Positions 8,651-18,046 are shown, numbered from the stretch's first letter. The stretch: DNA of 47,385 bases from an uncultured Flavobacteriales bacterium (GCA_937872175.1 CALMPI010000014.1:1-47385); one strand, 5' to 3'. The notes: generated from the sequence alone by a model not told the origin. Program-made: numbers and translations.

Positions 8651-9417
8651 GGGGCGAAGGCGCGCACGAGCCCGATCACCTCGTCGGGTGCCTGCACATG
8701 CACCCAGTGCCCGGCATAGTCGATGGTCTCCACCTGCGCACGCGGGAACTGCTCCCGCAACTGGGGCAGGTCCTCGCGGGTGATGTAGTCGCTTTGCCCG
8801 CCGCGGATGAAGAGCGTGGGGGTGCGCACCTCCTCGGGACCCGCCGCGGCCAGGATGTCGTGGATATCGTGCGCCAGCAGTGGCACATTGAACCGCCAGG
8901 CCAGCTGCTCGGGTGTCGACCAGTACAGGCTTTTCAGCAGGAACTGCACGACCCCCGGCTCGCGGATCAGGGTGGAGAGATGGTCCTCGACCTCCTTCCG
9001 CGTGCGCAGGCGCTCGAGGTCACAGGTGGTGAGGGCCTGCAGGATGTGCGCGTGACGGTGAGGCGGGTATTCGCGCGGGCCCATGTCGATCACCACCAAC
9101 CGGTGCAGCAGGCCCGGGTGACGCTGGGCCAGCACCATGCCCGTCTTTCCCCCCATGCTGTGGCCCACCAGCACCGGCCCGTTCAGGCCGAGGTCGGCGA
9201 TCAAGGCGGCCACATCGTCCGCCATCAGGGCGTACGTGATCCGGTCGGTGTGGGGTGAACGTCCATGGTCCCGCTGATCGACCAGCACCACCTCGAAGTC
9301 GTCGGCCCAGGCCTTGCCGATGCTGTTCCAGTTGTCGCTGCTGCCGAACAGCCCATGGAGCACCACCAGGGGGCGCCCCGTTCCCATGCGGCGGTGATGA
9401 AGAGGTACGGTGGTCAT
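8647..9417 (-). CDS. Alpha/beta hydrolase, YbfF-like esterase
   Basis: 256 residues, cytoplasmic, no signal peptide. It shows [10 protein letters not shown] (oxyanion hole, residues 21-30), DQRDHGRSP, the nucleophile elbow GHSMGG (Ser87), IRGGQSDYI near the acid residue, and the catalytic His in [12 protein letters not shown] near the C-terminus. [16 protein letters not shown] and GHSMGGK together resemble the short acyl-ester/thioester hydrolase YbfF. The ATG at 9417 overlaps the pdxJ stop by 4 nt (ATGA), and its own stop overlaps the next gene's start in the same way, so the three genes form a tight operon. Confidence 0.88.
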   Translation of the reverse strand: MTTVPLHHRRMGTGRPLVVLHGLFGSSDNWNSIGKAWADDFEVVLVDQRDHGRSPHTDRITYALMADDVAALIADLGLNGPVLVGHSMGGKTGMVLAQRHPGLLHRLVVIDMGPREYPPHRHAHILQALTTCDLERLRTRKEVEDHLSTLIREPGVVQFLLKSLYWSTPEQLAWRFNVPLLAHDIHDILAAAGPEEVRTPTLFIRGGQSDYITREDLPQLREQFPRAQVETIDYAGHWVHVQAPDEVIGLVRAFAP

Positions 9418-10130
9418 GGTCGCAGTTCGCGGAGGTAGAGCTGCACGGTGTTCTCCCAGCCGAAGTGCAGGGCGTCGCACACCAGCGCATGGCCGATGCT
9501 CACCTCCAGGAGCCCGGGCACGTGCAGGTGGAAGTGCCGCAGGTTGTGCCGGTCCAGGTCGTGCCCGGCGTTGAGGCCAAGGCCGTGCCGGGCGGCGGCC
9601 CGTCCCGCTTCCACGAAGGGGGCCACCGCCGCGTCGCGGTCCGAGTGGTATCCAGCCGCATAGGGTTCCGTGTACAGCTCGATCCGGTCCGTGCCGGTGT
9701 CCGCCGCATGGCCCACCTGTTCGGAATCGGTGCCCATGAAGAGCGAGGTGCGCAGGCCGTCCGCGTGAAGGCGCTTCACCACATCCGTGAGCATGGCCTT
9801 GTGCGCGCTGGCGTCCCAGCCGGAGTTGCTCGTCAGCGCATCGGGTGGATCGGGCACCAGGGTCACCTGCGCGGGGCGCACCTCGGCCACCAACGCCAGG
9901 AAGTCCTCCGAGGGGTACCCCTCGATGTTGAACTCCGTGGTGAGCACCCGGCGCAGCGCGCGCACATCGGTGCGCCGGATGTGGCGCTCGTCCGGACGGG
10001 GATGCACGGTGATGCCCTGCGCACCGCAGCGTTCCAGCAGCAGGGCGGTGTCCACCACGTCGGGATTGTTGCCTCCACGCGCGTTGCGCAGCGTGGCCAC
10101 CTTGTTGATGTTGACACTGAGCCGGGTCAT
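9414..10130 (-). CDS. pdxJ: Pyridoxine 5'-phosphate synthase
   Basis: 238 residues. PdxJ condenses 3-amino-2-oxopropyl phosphate with 1-deoxy-D-xylulose 5-phosphate, the last ring-forming step of DXP-dependent vitamin B6 synthesis. The N-terminus [20 protein letters not shown] is diagnostic. [17 protein letters not shown] holds the active-site His region, and [35 protein letters not shown] and [12 protein letters not shown] follow in family order. Length is typical. ATG 10130 is preferred over ATG 10139 because it matches the conserved family start. First gene of the pdxJ-esterase-secreted protein operon. Confidence 0.97.
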   Translation of the reverse strand: MTRLSVNINKVATLRNARGGNNPDVVDTALLLERCGAQGITVHPRPDERHIRRTDVRALRRVLTTEFNIEGYPSEDFLALVAEVRPAQVTLVPDPPDALTSNSGWDASAHKAMLTDVVKRLHADGLRTSLFMGTDSEQVGHAADTGTDRIELYTEPYAAGYHSDRDAAVAPFVEAGRAAARHGLGLNAGHDLDRHNLRHFHLHVPGLLEVSIGHALVCDALHFGWENTVQLYLRELRP

Positions 10131-10163
10131 GCGATGCACTACCTTGGGCGCGGCAGGCGGCGT

Positions 10164-10171
10164 CGAAAATA
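10164..10171 (-). promoter_or_regulatory. -7 promoter element TATTTTCG (pdxJ)
   Basis: The minus strand reads TATTTTCG, 33 nt before the pdxJ ATG at 10130. The divergent region also has TACCTTGG on the plus strand at 10140-10147, a poorer match that could serve the CBS gene. Confidence 0.45.
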
Positions 10172-10189
10172 CGCCGGTGCCCAGGGCTC

Positions 10190-10852
10190 ATGCATGCCAG
10201 CGACCTCATCGCCCCCGATCTTCCGCCCCTCCGGCCGGATGATACCGTGGGCCGTGCGTTGGATTGGATGGAGGAGTTCAAGGTGCGTCACCTTCCCGTC
10301 ACCGAGAACGGCCGGCTGGTGGGCCTGGTGCGCGATACCGACCTGGTGGACCGCAACGATGCCAAGGTCGCGGTGCGCGAGCTGATGGGCCAGGTGGAGC
10401 TGCCCTATGTGCGCCAAGGCCAGCACATCTATGACGTGATGAAGCTCATGGCCGAGCGCGGTCTCACCGTGCTGCCCGTGCTCGACCCCACCGGCACCTA
10501 CCTCGGTGCCATCAACGAGCACGAGGCACTGCGGCGACTGGCCGAGGCCATCAACATCGGCGAACCGGGAAGCGTGGTCGTGCTGGAGATGAACCAGAAC
10601 GACTACAGCCTGCAGCGCATCGCAGGCATCGTGGAGAGCAACGGCGCCAAGCTCCTCAGTGTGTACAACCGCAGCCTTCCCGAGGGCCCGCGCATGGAGG
10701 TGACCCTGAAGGTGAACCGCGAGGACATCAGCGACATCCTCAGGTCCTTCGAGCGGTACGACTACTTCGTGAAGAGCACCTACCAGGGCTCGAAGTTCCA
10801 CGAGGACCTGCGCGGCCGCTACGACGAGCTGATGCGCTTTCTGGACCTGTGA
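10190..10852 (+). CDS. CBS-pair regulatory protein with ACT-like tail
   Basis: 220 residues. Two CBS motifs span about 1-55 (LDWMEEFKVRHLPVTENGRL) and 70-125 (MKLMAERGLTVLPVLD). A C-terminal ACT-like ferredoxin fold follows (~135-205, SVVVLEMNQNDYSLQRIAGI). CBS pairs bind adenosine nucleotides or NAD, so a ligand-sensing role is likely, but no partner is shown. In Flavobacteriia this gene is a conserved neighbour of nadK and the bamA cluster, as here. Its stop overlaps the GTG start of the next gene (GTGA). Confidence 0.88.
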   Translation: MHASDLIAPDLPPLRPDDTVGRALDWMEEFKVRHLPVTENGRLVGLVRDTDLVDRNDAKVAVRELMGQVELPYVRQGQHIYDVMKLMAERGLTVLPVLDPTGTYLGAINEHEALRRLAEAINIGEPGSVVVLEMNQNDYSLQRIAGIVESNGAKLLSVYNRSLPEGPRMEVTLKVNREDISDILRSFERYDYFVKSTYQGSKFHEDLRGRYDELMRFLDL

Positions 10853-12255
10853 GGGCCCTGCGCTCCCTGTGCCTGGTGGTCGTTGTCGCTTCATCGGTCG
10901 CGGCCCGGACCCCGGCACGCGCGCAGCAGGACACCGCCGCCGTGCACATCGGCGCCGTGCTGGTGCTGGGCAACAAGGTGACGCGGGAGCGTGTGGTGCT
11001 GCGCGAACTGACGTTCCGCGAGGGCGATACGCTGGCGGGGGATGTGTTGGCCGGCGCCGTGCGCCGCAGCACGGAGAACCTGCTGAACACCGGTCTCTTC
11101 AACACGGTGCAGCTCATACAGGTGCCGCTCGGTCCCGGGGAGGTGGTGGTGCAGGTGCACCTGAACGAGCGCTGGTACCTCTGGCCGGCGCCCATCCTGG
11201 AGGTGGGCGGCGATCCCAACTTCAACACCTGGTGGCTCACCCGCGACCCGGGCCGCTTGAACTGGGGCGCCTATCTCTACCGGTATAACGTCCGCGGCAT
11301 GAACGAGACCGCCTATGTCCTGGCGCAGTTCGGCTACACACACCGCTTCGCCGGCCGGTACAAGGTGCCCTTCCTGGAGCGTTCCGGGCGGTGGAGCCTG
11401 GCCGTGGGCGGCGGCTATCATCAGCAACGGGAGATCACCGTGGGCACCGCGGACAATGTGCGCGTCCTTTTCCGGCCCGCCGAAGGCAATGCCCGCACCG
11501 AGTGGAACGCCGAGGCGGAGCTCGGCCTGCGCCGCGCCCACGATGTGCGCCACGCGTTCCGGCTGGGCTACCGCGATGCGCGTGTGGTGGACACGGTGGC
11601 CGCGGGCTGGCCCGACCATTTCAACGACGGGAGGCGTCGTGCGGCCTTCGTGACCCTCGGGTACACCGTGATCCGCGACCGCCGGGACTCGCGCGTGTTC
11701 CCGCGCACAGGCCGGTATGCCGAGCTGCGGGTGGACCGGTATGGCCTTGGAGCGGCCGACGATCCGGACAACACGGTGCTCTACGCCACGGTGAAGGAGT
11801 GGTGGACGCCGGCCGACCGGTGGACCCTGGCCATCGGCCTGCGCGGGCGAAGCACCCTGGGCCCGCCGATCCCCTATTTCCTGCAGGAGGGGCTGGGCTA
11901 CGCCCACTACGTACGCGGCTACGAGTACTACGTGATCGACGGACAGCACTTCGCCCTCGGGCGGTTCAACGCCCTGTTCACGCTGCTGCGGCCACGGATC
12001 CAACGGCTGGGATTCATGCCCCTGGAGGCCTTCCGCACCCTTCACCTGGCCCTCTATCTGAACGGTTTCGTCGATGCCGGGCGCGTGTGGGACGACCGAT
12101 ACGCCGCGGTGAACCCGCTGGCCAACACCTGGATGCATGCTGCGGGCCTCGGGCTTGATCTGGTGACCTCCTACGACCAGGTGCTGCGGGCCGAAGGAGC
12201 CCTCAACGGCCGGGGAGAGCCCGGTTTCTTCCTACATTTCACGCAACCCTTCTGA
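10849..12255 (+). CDS. Omp85-superfamily outer-membrane protein with one POTRA domain
   Basis: 468 residues from GTG 10849, which overlaps the upstream TGA by 4 nt. After a signal peptide (cleavage near ARTPARAQ) comes one POTRA domain (~30-110: VLVLGNKVTRERVVLREL, LLNTGLFNTVQL). The remainder is an Omp85-type barrel with the RDRRDSRVFPRTGRYAEL segment and a C-terminal Phe (FFLHFTQPF). It is much shorter than BamA, which is encoded separately 2.6 kb downstream. It is more likely a specialised Omp85 or TamA-like/surface-antigen protein than the main BAM insertase. Confidence 0.85.
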   Translation: MRALRSLCLVVVVASSVAARTPARAQQDTAAVHIGAVLVLGNKVTRERVVLRELTFREGDTLAGDVLAGAVRRSTENLLNTGLFNTVQLIQVPLGPGEVVVQVHLNERWYLWPAPILEVGGDPNFNTWWLTRDPGRLNWGAYLYRYNVRGMNETAYVLAQFGYTHRFAGRYKVPFLERSGRWSLAVGGGYHQQREITVGTADNVRVLFRPAEGNARTEWNAEAELGLRRAHDVRHAFRLGYRDARVVDTVAAGWPDHFNDGRRRAAFVTLGYTVIRDRRDSRVFPRTGRYAELRVDRYGLGAADDPDNTVLYATVKEWWTPADRWTLAIGLRGRSTLGPPIPYFLQEGLGYAHYVRGYEYYVIDGQHFALGRFNALFTLLRPRIQRLGFMPLEAFRTLHLALYLNGFVDAGRVWDDRYAAVNPLANTWMHAAGLGLDLVTSYDQVLRAEGALNGRGEPGFFLHFTQPF

Positions 12256-12259
12256 CCCC

Positions 12260-13150
12260 ATGCGGATCGCGGTCCAGGCCCGTCAGCCGGAGCCGAGCAC
12301 CCTGCCTTTGATCGCCGGTCTGCTGCAGGCCATGCCCGCCCATGGCCTCACCCCTGTGGTGGACGGCCAGCTGGCCGCCCTGCTCGCCGCCGCCGGAAGC
12401 GCCATGCCCCATGACACCTTCGATGCCGGTGCACCGCCGGCCGGAACCGACCTGCTGATGAGCCTGGGTGGTGATGGCACCTTCCTGCGGGCCGTGGGCC
12501 TCGTGGCCCGGAGCGGGATCCCTGTCCTGGGCGTCAACCTGGGCCGCCTGGGCTTTCTGGCCGCCCTGGGCCCGGACGAGGTGCACGGGGCGCTCGGGTC
12601 GCTGGCCCAACGGCGGTTCATCCTCGAGGAGCGCATGCTGCTGCAGGTCACCGGGTGCGAGGCCGAGCTCGGTGATCAGGACCTCGCGCTCAACGATGTC
12701 AGCGTGCACAAGCGGGACACCTCGTCCATGATCGCCGTGCATGTTCATGCCGGGGAACGGTTCCTGAACACCTACTGGGCCGACGGCCTCATCATCGCCA
12801 CGCCCACCGGCTCCACCGCTTACTCCCTCAGCTGCGGAGGTCCCATCCTGGACCCGTCCTGCCGCAACCTGGTCATCACGCCCATCAGCCCCCACAACCT
12901 CAACATCAGGCCCATGGTGCTGCCGGACGCCTGCGTGCTGCAGGTGGAGGTGGAGGCCCGGGAGCTCAACTACCTGGTGAACCTGGACAACCGCAGCATC
13001 ACCCTCAGCGGGCAAAGGCCCATCGGGGTGCGGAAAGCGGATCTGGTGGCCCGGATCGTCCACCTGCCCGACCACGACTTCTTCAGCACCCTGCGCCAGA
13101 AGCTGAACTGGGGCCTGGATGCGCGATCGGCCGCCGGGCCTGCGGCCTAA
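12260..13150 (+). CDS. nadK: NAD kinase
   Basis: 296 residues. It phosphorylates NAD+ to NADP+ with ATP in the cytoplasm. Signature motifs are present: GGDGT at residues 70-74, GVNLGRLGFL (91-100), NDVSVHKRD from residue 145, and DGLIIATPTGSTAYSLS (175-191), which binds the nicotinamide dinucleotide. Length is normal for a bacterial NadK. It starts 4 nt after the Omp85 gene. Its stop TAA forms the first three bases of the TAACTTCG promoter element of the next gene. Confidence 0.97.
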   Translation: MRIAVQARQPEPSTLPLIAGLLQAMPAHGLTPVVDGQLAALLAAAGSAMPHDTFDAGAPPAGTDLLMSLGGDGTFLRAVGLVARSGIPVLGVNLGRLGFLAALGPDEVHGALGSLAQRRFILEERMLLQVTGCEAELGDQDLALNDVSVHKRDTSSMIAVHVHAGERFLNTYWADGLIIATPTGSTAYSLSCGGPILDPSCRNLVITPISPHNLNIRPMVLPDACVLQVEVEARELNYLVNLDNRSITLSGQRPIGVRKADLVARIVHLPDHDFFSTLRQKLNWGLDARSAAGPAA

Positions 13151-13155
13151 CTTCG
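13148..13155 (+). promoter_or_regulatory. -7 promoter element TAACTTCG overlapping the nadK stop
   Basis: TAACTTCG uses the nadK stop codon as its TA end. It lies 51 nt before the ATG of the DUF6089 gene, suggesting an internal promoter in the cluster. Confidence 0.4.
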
Positions 13156-13206
13156 CCCCGGCGTTCCCCGTATACCACGGCGCTCCGCCACAGCGTTACC
13201 CCGCAC

Positions 13207-14037
13207 ATGCGACCGGTGTCGGCCCTGCTCCTTCTGCTTCCCGCCATCGGGCTCAAGGCCCAGGCGGTCAGTGAGATCGGCATCACCGGCGGGGTCACCT
13301 ACTACATCGGTGACCTGAACCCGTACGCGCACTATCCCGCCCGCACCAAACCCGCCGGCGGGCTCATGTTCCGGTACAACTTCGACACCCGATACGCCAT
13401 CCGTGCCCAGGCCCTCTACGGGGTGTTGGAGGCCTACGACAGCGATTCGCCCGACAGCCTTCAATTGGCCCGCAACCTCAGTTTCCGGGCAAGCCTCTTC
13501 GAGCTGGCCGTGCTTGGTGAGGTGAACTTCTTCAACTACAGGGGGCTGGGGAAGGACGGCCGCAGCTGGACCCCCTTCGTCTTCGCGGGGATCTGCTACT
13601 TCAGGGCCAGCCCGCGCGCGGAGCTCAATGGCACCTGGTACGATCTGCAGCCCCTGGGGACCGAGGGGCAGGGTTCGATCGAGGTCCCGGGCGCGGCCAA
13701 GCCCTACAGCGTGGACCAGGTGGGTATTCCGTTCGGCTTCGGCCTGAAGTTCAACTTCGGCGGACATGTGGACCTGCAGCTCGAATGGGGCATGCGCCGC
13801 ACCTTCACGGACCACATCGATGATGTCAGCGGCACTTACGCCGACCCGGACCTCATCAACCCCCTTGCCGCTGAACTGGCGGACCGCAGCGCCGATCGGG
13901 ATGTGACGGACCGCACCGGGCAGGCCCGGGGCGATGCGCAGACCCGGGACTGGTATCAGTACACCGGCCTCACCCTGTCGTATGTGCTGACGAAGTTCAC
14001 GGAGTGCGACCTGCTGTATTTCCAGAAACGGCGCTGA
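13207..14037 (+). CDS. DUF6089 family outer-membrane beta-barrel protein
   Basis: 276 residues. Signal peptide MRPVSALLLLLPAIGLKAQA is followed by an eight-strand-type barrel pattern: SEIGITGGVTYYIGDLNPY, then GLMFRYNFDTRYAIRAQALY, RASLFELAVLGEVNFFNY and FGLKFNFGGHVDLQLEWG. The GxxxYxGDLN start and the position between nadK and uppS match the DUF6089 family, whose exact role is unknown. It probably sits in the outer membrane and is co-expressed with the BAM machinery. Confidence 0.85.
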   Translation: MRPVSALLLLLPAIGLKAQAVSEIGITGGVTYYIGDLNPYAHYPARTKPAGGLMFRYNFDTRYAIRAQALYGVLEAYDSDSPDSLQLARNLSFRASLFELAVLGEVNFFNYRGLGKDGRSWTPFVFAGICYFRASPRAELNGTWYDLQPLGTEGQGSIEVPGAAKPYSVDQVGIPFGFGLKFNFGGHVDLQLEWGMRRTFTDHIDDVSGTYADPDLINPLAAELADRSADRDVTDRTGQARGDAQTRDWYQYTGLTLSYVLTKFTECDLLYFQKRR

Positions 14038-14051
14038 TCCGGGCATTGTGC

Positions 14052-14059
14052 GATCTTTG
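14052..14059 (+). promoter_or_regulatory. -7-like element GATCTTTG (uppS)
   Basis: GATCTTTG differs from TAnnTTTG only at the first base and lies 27 nt before the uppS ATG at 14087. An in-frame GTG at 14048 lies upstream of it and is therefore unlikely to be the start. Confidence 0.35.
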
Positions 14060-14086
14060 CGGCCCTTCCCGCCGGGGGAGGCCCCC

Positions 14087-14833
14087 ATGGACCTGAAGGC
14101 CCGCATCGATCCCGCCCGGGTGCCCGCCCACGTGGCCATCATCATGGATGGCAACGGCCGCTGGGCCACACGCCAGGGCGAACACCGCGTGGTGGGGCAT
14201 ACCAGCGGGGTGAAGGCCGTGCGGGACACCCTGGTCGGCGCCACCGAGATCGGCATACGCCACCTCACCCTGTACGCGTTCAGTACCGAGAACTGGAACC
14301 GCCCCCAGGCGGAGGTGGACGCCCTGATGGACCTGCTGGTGCGCACGCTGATGAGCGAGGTGGACAGCCTCAACGAGAACGGGGTGCGCCTGAACGCCAT
14401 CGGCGATCTGGAGAGCCTGCCCGGCGACTGCCACGGCACGCTTCGCGAGGCCATGGCCCGCACCGCGCACAACGACCGCATCACCCTCACCCTGGCCCTG
14501 AGCTACAGCGCCCGATGGGAGCTGGTGCGTATGGCCCGCCAACTGGCCCGCGAGGTCGGGGAGGGGCGACTGCGGGCGGAGGACATCGACGAGGCGGCCG
14601 TGGCGGCCCACCTCACCACTGCCGGCATGCCCGATCCCGAGCTGCTCATCCGCACCAGCGGGGAGCAACGCGTCAGCAACTACCTGCTCTGGCAGATCGC
14701 CTACGCCGAGCTTTATTTCAGCAGCGTGCTGTGGCCTGATTTCCGCAAGGAGGACCTCTTCGAGGCCGTCCTGGACTACCAGTCCCGCGAACGCCGCTTC
14801 GGCCTCATCAGTGAACAGGTGAACCCCCGGTGA
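14087..14833 (+). CDS. uppS: Di-trans,poly-cis-undecaprenyl-diphosphate synthase (isoprenyl transferase)
   Basis: 248 residues. It elongates farnesyl diphosphate with isopentenyl diphosphate to undecaprenyl diphosphate, the lipid carrier for peptidoglycan and O-antigen. Family motifs are clear: HVAIIMDGNGRWATRQG with catalytic Asp21, LTLYAFSTENWNRP, LNAIGDLESLP, and PELLIRTSGEQRVSNYLLWQ with AYAELYFSSVLWPDF near the C-terminus. ATG 14087 gives the usual family N-terminus. Its stop overlaps the GTG start of bamA by 4 nt. Confidence 0.97.
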   Translation: MDLKARIDPARVPAHVAIIMDGNGRWATRQGEHRVVGHTSGVKAVRDTLVGATEIGIRHLTLYAFSTENWNRPQAEVDALMDLLVRTLMSEVDSLNENGVRLNAIGDLESLPGDCHGTLREAMARTAHNDRITLTLALSYSARWELVRMARQLAREVGEGRLRAEDIDEAAVAAHLTTAGMPDPELLIRTSGEQRVSNYLLWQIAYAELYFSSVLWPDFRKEDLFEAVLDYQSRERRFGLISEQVNPR

Positions 14834-17349
14834 CCACGCGGATCCCTCTGCTCCTGCTCCCGGTGCTCCTGGGGCTTTCCGCCACGGCTCAAGTGGACGA
14901 GCGGCGCTACATGGACCCGGCCGTGCCCCGCGAGCTCGAGATCGGCGGCATCACCGTCTCGGGCACCAGCACCGTGGACGTCAACGCCGTGATGCTCTTC
15001 AGCGGCCTGAAGGTGGGTCAGACGGTCACCCTCCCCGGGCCGCGCATCGCCGATGCCGTCCGCAACATCTGGGAGCAGAAGCTCTTCAGCGATGTGCGCA
15101 TCGAGGCCGCCGAGATCCGCGGCCGCACGGTGTTCCTCAACATCGTGGTCACCGAGATGCCCAGGCTCTCCCGGTTCAAGTTCGAGGGCGTCACCAAGAG
15201 CGATGCCGACAAGCTGCGCGAGCGCATGGAGCTCACACGCGGGCAACAGGTGAACGAGGGCCTCCTGACCAACACGCGCGGCACCATCCGCTCGTACTAC
15301 ATGGAGAAGGGCTTCCTGAAGGCCGACGCCGACATCGAGCAGCGCACCGACTCCCTCATGGAGAACAGTGTGCTGCTCATCATCAACGTGAAGAAGGGCA
15401 GGCGCGTGCGGATCAAGGATGTGGTGTTCACCGGCAACGAGGCCCTCACCGACGCCAAGCTGCGCCGGGCGATGAAGAAGACCCGCCGCCGCCTCTGGTA
15501 CAATCCCTTCGCATCAAGCAAATTCCAGGCGAAGGCCTACCGGGTGGACAAGGAGAACCTCCTGGACACCTACAACGAGAAGGGCTATCGCAATGCGGCG
15601 ATCGTGCGCGACACCACCTGGTTCGTGAACGACCGGCGGCTGATGGTGGAGATCGAGGTGGAGGAGGGCCGCCGCTTCTACTTCCGCGATGTACGCTTCA
15701 GCGGCAACACCAAGCACAGCGACCGTGAGCTGATGGACATCCTCAACATCAAGCGGGGCGACGTCTACAACAAGAAGGTGCTCGACAGCCGGATGTACAT
15801 GAACCAGACCGGACGCGACATCAGCTCGCTGTACATGGACGACGGCTACCTCTCGTTCTATCCGGAAGTGATCGAGGTGGCGGAAGGGGACAGCATCGAT
15901 CTGGACATCCGGCTGCGCGAAGGCAAGCAGTACCGGGTGCGCAATGTGCTGGTGAAGGGCAACACCAAGACCAACGAGCATGTGATCCGGCGGGAGATCC
16001 GCACCAAGCCGGGGCAGCTGTTCAACCGCAGCGATGTGTTGCGCACCCAGCGCGAACTGGCCAACCTGGGGTATTTCGATGCCGAGAAGATGGGCGTGAA
16101 CCCGGTCCAGGATGCGCGCACGGGAACGGTGGACCTGGAGTACACCGTGGAGGAACGCCCCAGCGACCGCCTGGAGCTCAGCGGCGGCTGGGGAGCGGGA
16201 CGGCTGGTGCTGTCGCTCGGCCTGTCCTTCACCAACTTCAGCCTGCGCAACATCACGAAGCCCGATGCCTGGCAGCCCCTGCCGGCCGGCGACGGTCAGA
16301 CCCTGAACCTGCGGGCCCAGACCAACGGCCGCTTCTTCCAGAGCTACAGCCTCAGTTTCGTGGAGCCGTGGCTGGGGGGCCGGAAACCCAATGCCCTGAG
16401 CATCTCGGCCTTCCATTCGGCCCAGACCAACGGCGAGACCAAATTCGTGAACACGGAGGAGGGTCGGGTGGCCAACCCCCTGCGGCAGTCGTTGCTCATC
16501 ACCGGCGGCTCCGTGGGCCTGGGCAAGCGCCTGACCTGGCCGGACGACTACTTCCTGCTGAGGCAGACCATCAGCTACCAGTTGTACGACCTGCGCAATT
16601 GGAACCAGCTCTTCGCGTTCAACAACGGCCAGAGCAACGTCCTGTCCTACCAGATCCAGCTCTCGCGCAACTCGGTGGACCAGCCCTTCTTCGCCCGCAG
16701 CGGATCGGACATCTCCCTCAGCCTGAAGGCCACGCCGCCGTACTCGTGGTTCCAGCCGGGGCGCGACTTCGCCTCGGAGCCCGCGGACCAGCGCTACAAC
16801 TGGGCCGAGTTCCACAAGTGGAAGTTCACCACCCAGTGGTTCACCCGGATCACCCGCAGCAAGAGCGGACACGACCTGGTGCTGATGACCCGTGCGGGCT
16901 TCGGCTTCCTGGGCCGCTATTCGAAGAACCTCGGCAACAGCCCGTTCGAGCGGTTCTACCTGGGTGGCAGTGCGCTCACCGGGTTCCAGCTCGATGGCCG
17001 CGAGATCGTGGGCCTGCGCGGCTACGACGACCTCTCCCTGGCGCCCAGCACGGGCAATTTCCTCATCAACAAGTACACCGCCGAACTGCGCTTCCCCATC
17101 TCGCTGAACCCCTCGGCCACCATCTACATGCTCACCTTCGCCGAGGCCGGCAACACCTGGGGCGTGTTCGACCGGTACGACCCCTTCCAGCTCTATCGGT
17201 CGGCCGGCGTGGGCCTGCGCCTCTTCCTGCCCATGTTCGGGCCCATGGGTCTTGATTACGGCTGGCGCTTCGACGATGTGCCCGACCGACCGGCCATGGC
17301 CCCGGGGCAGTTCCACTTCACGATCGGCATCGATCTTGGGGAGCTCTGA
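14830..17349 (+). CDS. bamA: Outer-membrane protein assembly factor BamA
   Basis: 839 residues from GTG 14830 (GTGA overlap with uppS). After signal peptide TRIPLLLLPVLLGLSATAQ, five POTRA repeats span ~35-430, with characteristic segments such as VVFTGNEALTDAKLRRAM, DVRFSGNTKHSDRELMDI and NVLVKGNTKTNEHVIRRE. The 16-strand Omp85 barrel follows, with LRGYDD in the lid-loop region near residue 730 and a C-terminal FHFTIGIDLGEL. It inserts beta-barrel proteins into the outer membrane. The two Skp-like chaperones directly downstream are the usual partners. Confidence 0.97.
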   Translation: MTTRIPLLLLPVLLGLSATAQVDERRYMDPAVPRELEIGGITVSGTSTVDVNAVMLFSGLKVGQTVTLPGPRIADAVRNIWEQKLFSDVRIEAAEIRGRTVFLNIVVTEMPRLSRFKFEGVTKSDADKLRERMELTRGQQVNEGLLTNTRGTIRSYYMEKGFLKADADIEQRTDSLMENSVLLIINVKKGRRVRIKDVVFTGNEALTDAKLRRAMKKTRRRLWYNPFASSKFQAKAYRVDKENLLDTYNEKGYRNAAIVRDTTWFVNDRRLMVEIEVEEGRRFYFRDVRFSGNTKHSDRELMDILNIKRGDVYNKKVLDSRMYMNQTGRDISSLYMDDGYLSFYPEVIEVAEGDSIDLDIRLREGKQYRVRNVLVKGNTKTNEHVIRREIRTKPGQLFNRSDVLRTQRELANLGYFDAEKMGVNPVQDARTGTVDLEYTVEERPSDRLELSGGWGAGRLVLSLGLSFTNFSLRNITKPDAWQPLPAGDGQTLNLRAQTNGRFFQSYSLSFVEPWLGGRKPNALSISAFHSAQTNGETKFVNTEEGRVANPLRQSLLITGGSVGLGKRLTWPDDYFLLRQTISYQLYDLRNWNQLFAFNNGQSNVLSYQIQLSRNSVDQPFFARSGSDISLSLKATPPYSWFQPGRDFASEPADQRYNWAEFHKWKFTTQWFTRITRSKSGHDLVLMTRAGFGFLGRYSKNLGNSPFERFYLGGSALTGFQLDGREIVGLRGYDDLSLAPSTGNFLINKYTAELRFPISLNPSATIYMLTFAEAGNTWGVFDRYDPFQLYRSAGVGLRLFLPMFGPMGLDYGWRFDDVPDRPAMAPGQFHFTIGIDLGEL

Positions 17350-17360
17350 GCCCGATCGCC

Positions 17361-17368
17361 TAAATTCG
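17361..17368 (+). promoter_or_regulatory. -7 promoter element TAAATTCG (first ompH)
   Basis: TAAATTCG lies 9 nt before the ATG at 17378 and 12 nt after the bamA stop. The spacing leaves room for only a few leader nucleotides. Confidence 0.45.
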
Positions 17369-17377
17369 ACGCCTTCC

Positions 17378-18046
17378 ATGAAGCGCCTCCTTCCGCTCTG
17401 CCTGCTCGTCGCAGGGATGCTGCTGCCGGCGATCGCCAGCCACGCCCAGCGCATCGCGTTCGTGGACACGAAGTACATCCTGGGCAAAATGCCCGACTAC
17501 CAGAGCGCCCAGAGCGAATTGGACCGCCTCAGCTCCCAATGGCAGAAGGAGATCGACGACCGCTGGGAGACCATCCGCAAGCTGCGCGATGCCTACAACG
17601 CCGAAGCGATCCTGCTCACGGACGACATGAAGGCCGGCCGCCGCGAGGACATCGAGAAGAAGGAGCGCGAGGCGCGCGATCTCCAGAAGAAGCGGTTCGG
17701 CCCCGATGGTGACCTGTTCAAAAAGCGCGAGGAGCTCATCCAGCCCATCCAGGACCGCATCTACCAGGCCATCAAAGAGGTCGCCGGTACCACCTACGTG
17801 GCCATTTTCGACATCGGTGGCAAGGGCAACAACGTGCTCTTCGCCAGTGAGAAGTACGACAAGAGCGACAGCGTGCTGCGCAAGCTGGGCATCCGCCCCG
17901 ATAAGGAAGGCGATGCCGGCAACACGCGCAACGAAGAGGACGAGCAACCCGAGCGCCAGCCCGATGATGGCGGTGCCCAGCCTCAACGCGACGGCGGCAG
18001 CAGCCCTGACCGAGGCGGAGAGAACTCGATCAAACCCCCACGATGA
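17378..18046 (+). CDS. OmpH/Skp family periplasmic chaperone, long form with acidic tail
   Basis: 222 residues. Signal peptide MKRLLPLCLLVAGMLLPA is cleaved near SHAQ. The mature start RIAFVDTKYILGKMPDYQSA is the OmpH signature, followed by a charged helical hairpin (~45-125) and the return strands TTYVAIFDIGGKGNNVLFAS. From ~185 there is a low-complexity Glu/Gln/Asp/Pro/Gly tail absent from the second copy. Skp-like trimers hold unfolded outer-membrane proteins in the periplasm. ATG 17378 is chosen because it begins the signal peptide and follows the promoter element by 9 nt. It overlaps the next gene (ATGA). Confidence 0.92.
   Translation: MKRLLPLCLLVAGMLLPAIASHAQRIAFVDTKYILGKMPDYQSAQSELDRLSSQWQKEIDDRWETIRKLRDAYNAEAILLTDDMKAGRREDIEKKEREARDLQKKRFGPDGDLFKKREELIQPIQDRIYQAIKEVAGTTYVAIFDIGGKGNNVLFASEKYDKSDSVLRKLGIRPDKEGDAGNTRNEEDEQPERQPDDGGAQPQRDGGSSPDRGGENSIKPPR

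Noticed and set aside
14048..14086. GTG start at 14048 for uppS
   Set aside because: Lies upstream of the likely -7 element and adds 13 residues not found in the family.
15514..17487. 657-codon open frame antisense to bamA
   Set aside because: Composition-driven antisense frame; bamA on the plus strand has full POTRA and barrel motifs.
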